Shown here: positions 61,862-64,000 of the stretch, one piece after another
Layout of the letters: the number at the start of each line of letters is the position of its first letter
Numbering within the stretch: position 1 is the first letter of the stretch
NCBI GenBank assembly: GCA_039630235.1
Contig: JBCNVI010000006.1
Coordinates: forward strand, 3,022 to 67,021
DNA: 64,000 nt
Source: Candidatus Hydrothermales bacterium
Lineage (GTDB): Bacteria > Hydrothermota > Hydrothermia > Hydrothermales > JAJRUZ01
Reading direction: 5' to 3'
Notes under the pieces: model-generated
Told to the model about the DNA's origin: nothing
What the model saw: only the letters and a program-made list of their open reading frames with translations
Database searches by the model: none
Made by a program: the position numbers and the translations under genes

Positions 61862-62500
61862 CTATTTCCTCTTTTCAACTAGTTTAATAATGTCAATTAA
61901 AGGTATAAGCTCTTTATCGATCAGAATAATTTTTTTTACAATTTCTTTATCGAGGTTAAAGGGAACTTCAAGAAGTTTTACATCTTTTTTCTTAAAAATA
62001 CCTCTTACTTGACTTACTCTTATGAAAAAATGCTCTCTTTTTTCTTTTTCAATAAAAAGATAAGAGTAAGGCTCTACTTCCTTATCAATTCCGAGTAATT
62101 TTGAAAAAGATAAAACAGGAATCATTAAATTTCTAAAATTAGTCATACCTAAGGCATATTCAGGAAGATCAGCTGATTCAATTATCTCTAAGTCTGTTAC
62201 AACCTCTGTTGCCTGATAGGTATAAACAGCGTAACTTTCATCACTTACTTTAAAAATTAAGTATTCCTCTGGTTCTTCTAATTCACCCTCAACTTCAACT
62301 ATATCCGTTGGTTTTAACTCCTCTTTAATCATAGTGATCTCCCTTTCTTCTCTTTTATCAATTTCTCTCTTATCGATCCCCTTAAAATCCAATATTTTTT
62401 CCTCTTCTTTAAGTAGTTGTTTTTCTTCTGCTTTCTCTATCTCTTTTTCTTTTATAAAATCGAGAAACTTTTGAAAACTTATTTCATCTTTTTCTTTCAT
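61862..62500 (-). CDS. CheW-like domain protein with charged N-terminal extension
   Basis: A 212-residue protein. The first ~75 residues are highly charged (EKDEISFQKFLDFIKEKEIE) and likely disordered or coiled. Residues about 78-212 match the CheW/SH3-like fold: YLIFKVSDESYAVYTYQATEVV, then YALGMTNFRNLMIPVLSFSKLL with the family's GxxNxRxxxxPVxxL pattern. CheW couples chemoreceptors to CheA. A receptor-like gene is at 4906-6912, but no cheA is in the window. It overlaps hslV by four bases. Confidence 0.82.
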   Translation of the reverse strand: MKEKDEISFQKFLDFIKEKEIEKAEEKQLLKEEEKILDFKGIDKREIDKREEREITMIKEELKPTDIVEVEGELEEPEEYLIFKVSDESYAVYTYQATEVVTDLEIIESADLPEYALGMTNFRNLMIPVLSFSKLLGIDKEVEPYSYLFIEKEKREHFFIRVSQVRGIFKKKDVKLLEVPFNLDKEIVKKIILIDKELIPLIDIIKLVEKRK

Positions 62501-63024
62501 AGTTCAAGTATTGTAAAGTTTTGGTTTGTGTATATACAAATTTCAGCAGCAATTTTAAGGGATTCTTCAACTATTTCCCTTGGGCTTAAGTTTGTGTTTT
62601 TTAAAAGGGCTAAGGCAGCAGCCCTAGCATAAGCAGCGCCTGACCCAATGGCAACTATACCATATTCAGGTTCAACTACTTCTCCTCCCCCTGTTATTAT
62701 AAGTGCTCTTTCTCTATTTAACACAGCAAGAAGGGCTTCAAGTCTTCTTAAGAATTTATCTGTTCTCCATTTTCTTGCCAATTCCACTGAGGCTCTAAGG
62801 AGATCACCCTTGTATTCTTTAAGATTTTTTTCAAGATTTTCAAATAGGGTGTAAGCATCTGCAACAGAACCTGCAAAACCAACTAGAACTTCATCGTTAT
62901 AAATTTTTGTTACTTTTTTTGCACTATGTTTTAATACAGTCTCTCCGAGAGTTACCTGTCCATCAGCCCCTATAACCGCCTTTCCATCCTTTAAAATCCC
63001 CAGAACTGTGGTTGACCTTATCAT
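62497..63024 (-). CDS. hslV: ATP-dependent protease peptidase subunit HslV
   Basis: HslV is the threonine protease core of the HslUV complex. The 175-residue protein starts MIRSTTVLGI; processing before Thr5 would expose the catalytic threonine. GADGQVTLGETVLKHSAKKV, VGFAGSVADAYTLFE and AIGSGAAYARAAA are family signatures. The usual downstream hslU (ClpX-like unfoldase) is missing; a CheW-like gene follows. It leads the unit hslV-cheW-uppP-folC-kinase/helicase-GT2. Confidence 0.93.
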   Translation of the reverse strand: MIRSTTVLGILKDGKAVIGADGQVTLGETVLKHSAKKVTKIYNDEVLVGFAGSVADAYTLFENLEKNLKEYKGDLLRASVELARKWRTDKFLRRLEALLAVLNRERALIITGGGEVVEPEYGIVAIGSGAAYARAAALALLKNTNLSPREIVEESLKIAAEICIYTNQNFTILEL

Positions 63025-63030
63025 TTATTT

Positions 63031-63059
63031 ATTTTAATCTAGTTGAGAAGGAAAGGCAA
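63031..63059 (-). promoter_or_regulatory. hslV operon promoter (leaderless)
   Basis: The minus strand has TTGCCT (63059-63054), a 17-base spacer and TAAAAT (63036-63031), six bases before the ATG at 63024. This promoter would also drive the kinase-helicase gene about 3 kb downstream. Confidence 0.55.
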
Positions 63060-63107
63060 CTTCAAAACTCCTTTTTTCTATTCATTAAGAATTTAGAGGA
63101 AAAGTCT

Positions 63108-64000
63108 CTATGGACCTCTATAAAAAAGTAGACGTCCAAATTTAAGAAGAGAAACCATATGGGCTGAAAGTTTTAAAGATTTATTTTTCGCCACACTAAA
63201 GGCGTAAATATCTGAGAAAATGTTTTTTAAATTGTTTTCATAATATCTAATTTCTTCTTCGAGAAAAAGGAGCGAACTTCTCTTTAAGGCTTCAAGGGAG
63301 TTTATATAAATTATGGGTAATCCTACAATTATATCGGGTAGTACTTTTTTATTTTTCGAGAGTATTTCATAGATTTCGTGATTTATCGCTGATGGAGCTA
63401 CCTCAATAATTACCTTTGCTCTTATCTTTTCAAAATTACTCTGTTTTATAACATCTGAGGGACCACAGAGTATAAGTATATCTGTTTCACCCATTAAAAG
63501 CTCTGCGTTTGTAATTTTTTCTCCATCTAATTCTTTGACGGATCCTTTTTCTTTTTTCAATAATAAAAGTTTTTCATATTCAATGTTATTAGAAATTATT
63601 GCTCCCTTTGAATCTGATATTCCTATAACTTTTGCATTAATTTCGTTCATTATTTCAAAAAAGAGAAGAGAAATTTTACCTGCACCCTGAATAAAAACTC
63701 TTTTATTTTTAAAACTTATATTTTCCATTTCTGAGAATTTGTCAAAAAAAATTTTTAACCCCCTTTTTAAAATTTCTCTTCTTTGAGGAACACCACCCAT
63801 TTCTGGTATTTTACCAGTAAAATTGTAAAGAAATGCGTCTTCCTCTTCATAACCCTCTTCAGGAAAGAAAAATGTATTATCATCATTTATTAAAGAAACG
63901 AACTTTTCCGTAAGAAGTCTTCTTGTTTTATTATTTTTAATGAAGAATTCGTTAGCCTCAATTCCTGCAGAAACTCCAGAAAAAGGAATATTTAAAAGAT
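63108..64000 (-). CDS. Degenerate Glu/Leu/Phe/Val dehydrogenase-like protein (partial, N-terminus outside window)
   Basis: The frame is open to the right edge; about 297 residues are visible. The Rossmann half is recognisable: NKRVFIQGAGKISLLFFEIM, an acid in GISDSKG, and LPDIIVGLPIIYINSLEALK aligned with the family's VPDILANAGGVTVSYFEW. The substrate half is not: the family's PFGGGKGG, with a key lysine, reads NIPFSGVSAGI here. The PDV segment with the catalytic Asp is replaced by FFPEEGYEEEDAFL, and the NG of the family's EGANGP is PS here. It is probably not an active amino-acid dehydrogenase, though NAD binding may persist. The ATG at 63800 is internal, not the true start. Confidence 0.6.
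   Translation of the reverse strand, partial: LLNIPFSGVSAGIEANEFFIKNNKTRRLLTEKFVSLINDDNTFFFPEEGYEEEDAFLYNFTGKIPEMGGVPQRREILKRGLKIFFDKFSEMENISFKNKRVFIQGAGKISLLFFEIMNEINAKVIGISDSKGAIISNNIEYEKLLLLKKEKGSVKELDGEKITNAELLMGETDILILCGPSDVIKQSNFEKIRAKVIIEVAPSAINHEIYEILSKNKKVLPDIIVGLPIIYINSLEALKRSSLLFLEEEIRYYENNLKNIFSDIYAFSVAKNKSLKLSAHMVSLLKFGRLLFYRGP

Noticed and set aside
1-64000. CRISPR array, insertion sequence, prophage or origin of replication
   Set aside because: No direct repeat-spacer pattern, transposase, integrase, phage structural gene or DnaA-box cluster was recognised on reading both strands.

Overview
The window is AT-rich, tightly packed bacterial chromosome with about 66 protein genes, one tRNA and one broken gene. 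The cell is clearly diderm: it has apolipoprotein N-acyltransferase (lnt), a GT9 heptosyltransferase-like enzyme, an outer-membrane-barrel fusion protein, UppP, and a secreted metalloprotease with a type IX-like sorting tail. Lys/Glu-rich proteins, very short gaps and A+T bias suggest a thermophilic uncultured lineage near the FCB group (WOR-3 / Hydrothermae-like). That placement is inference, since no 16S rRNA gene is present.

Layout. 1-2.5 kb: surface-polysaccharide genes (GT2, sugar epimerase, GT9). 2.5-6.9 kb (-): receptor-like membrane protein, Gfo/Idh-type protein, lnt. 6.9-14.0 kb (-): thiamine-binding-type protein, aminotransferase, GT4, MFS, topA, radical SAM. 14.0-18.0 kb (-): rpsP-khpA-rimM-trmD-rplS-rnhB-tpiA-secG. 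18-30 kb: a cyclic-nucleotide-binding protein and a DUF2520 protein, a LuxE-like protein, an M36 protease, a MalT-like TPR protein, trmI, a transglutaminase/thioredoxin-like protein, rsmA. 29.8-32.1 kb: sod with an unusual upstream microORF, panB, a HAD phosphatase. 32.2-38.7 kb (+): TPR membrane protein, DUF4388 protein, meaB, methylmalonyl-CoA mutase large subunit, a monooxygenase-fold protein, a ureohydrolase, then a broken barrel gene. 39.2-44.8 kb (-): rpsE-rpmD-rplO-secY-adk-map-infA-rpmI-queD-queE followed by tRNA-Pro. 44.8-50.5 kb (-): M23 peptidase, a peptidase/propeller/barrel fusion, yajC, def, fmt, DUF2905. 50.6-56.5 kb (+): rplM-rpsI-rpsB-tsf-pyrH-LPLAT-M16. 56.4-63.0 kb (-): hslV, a CheW-like protein, uppP, folC, a protein kinase-UvrD helicase fusion, GT2. 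63.1 kb to the end (-): a degenerate glutamate-dehydrogenase-like protein.

The most unusual items are: (1) one 857-residue protein with a complete Ser/Thr kinase joined to a complete UvrD-type helicase; (2) a 38-codon ORF with a strong ribosome site just upstream of sod that aligns without gaps to the first 30 residues of the SOD itself; (3) a promoter rule in which a TATAAT-like -10 ends six (sometimes eight) bases before the start codon of most operon-leading genes, predicting mostly leaderless mRNAs, with a palindromic ATTATAAT serving two divergent genes; (4) five short T-arm-like motifs in the 30-60 base gaps inside minus-strand operons, two of them nearly identical; (5) a GDH homolog that has lost its catalytic signatures.

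Gene starts were corrected where a promoter, a Shine-Dalgarno site or the family N-terminus argued against the longest ORF (khpA, the LuxE-like gene, the transglutaminase, the ABM protein, rplO, the barrel fusion, the M23 peptidase). No CRISPR array, insertion sequence, origin or convincing intrinsic terminator was seen.
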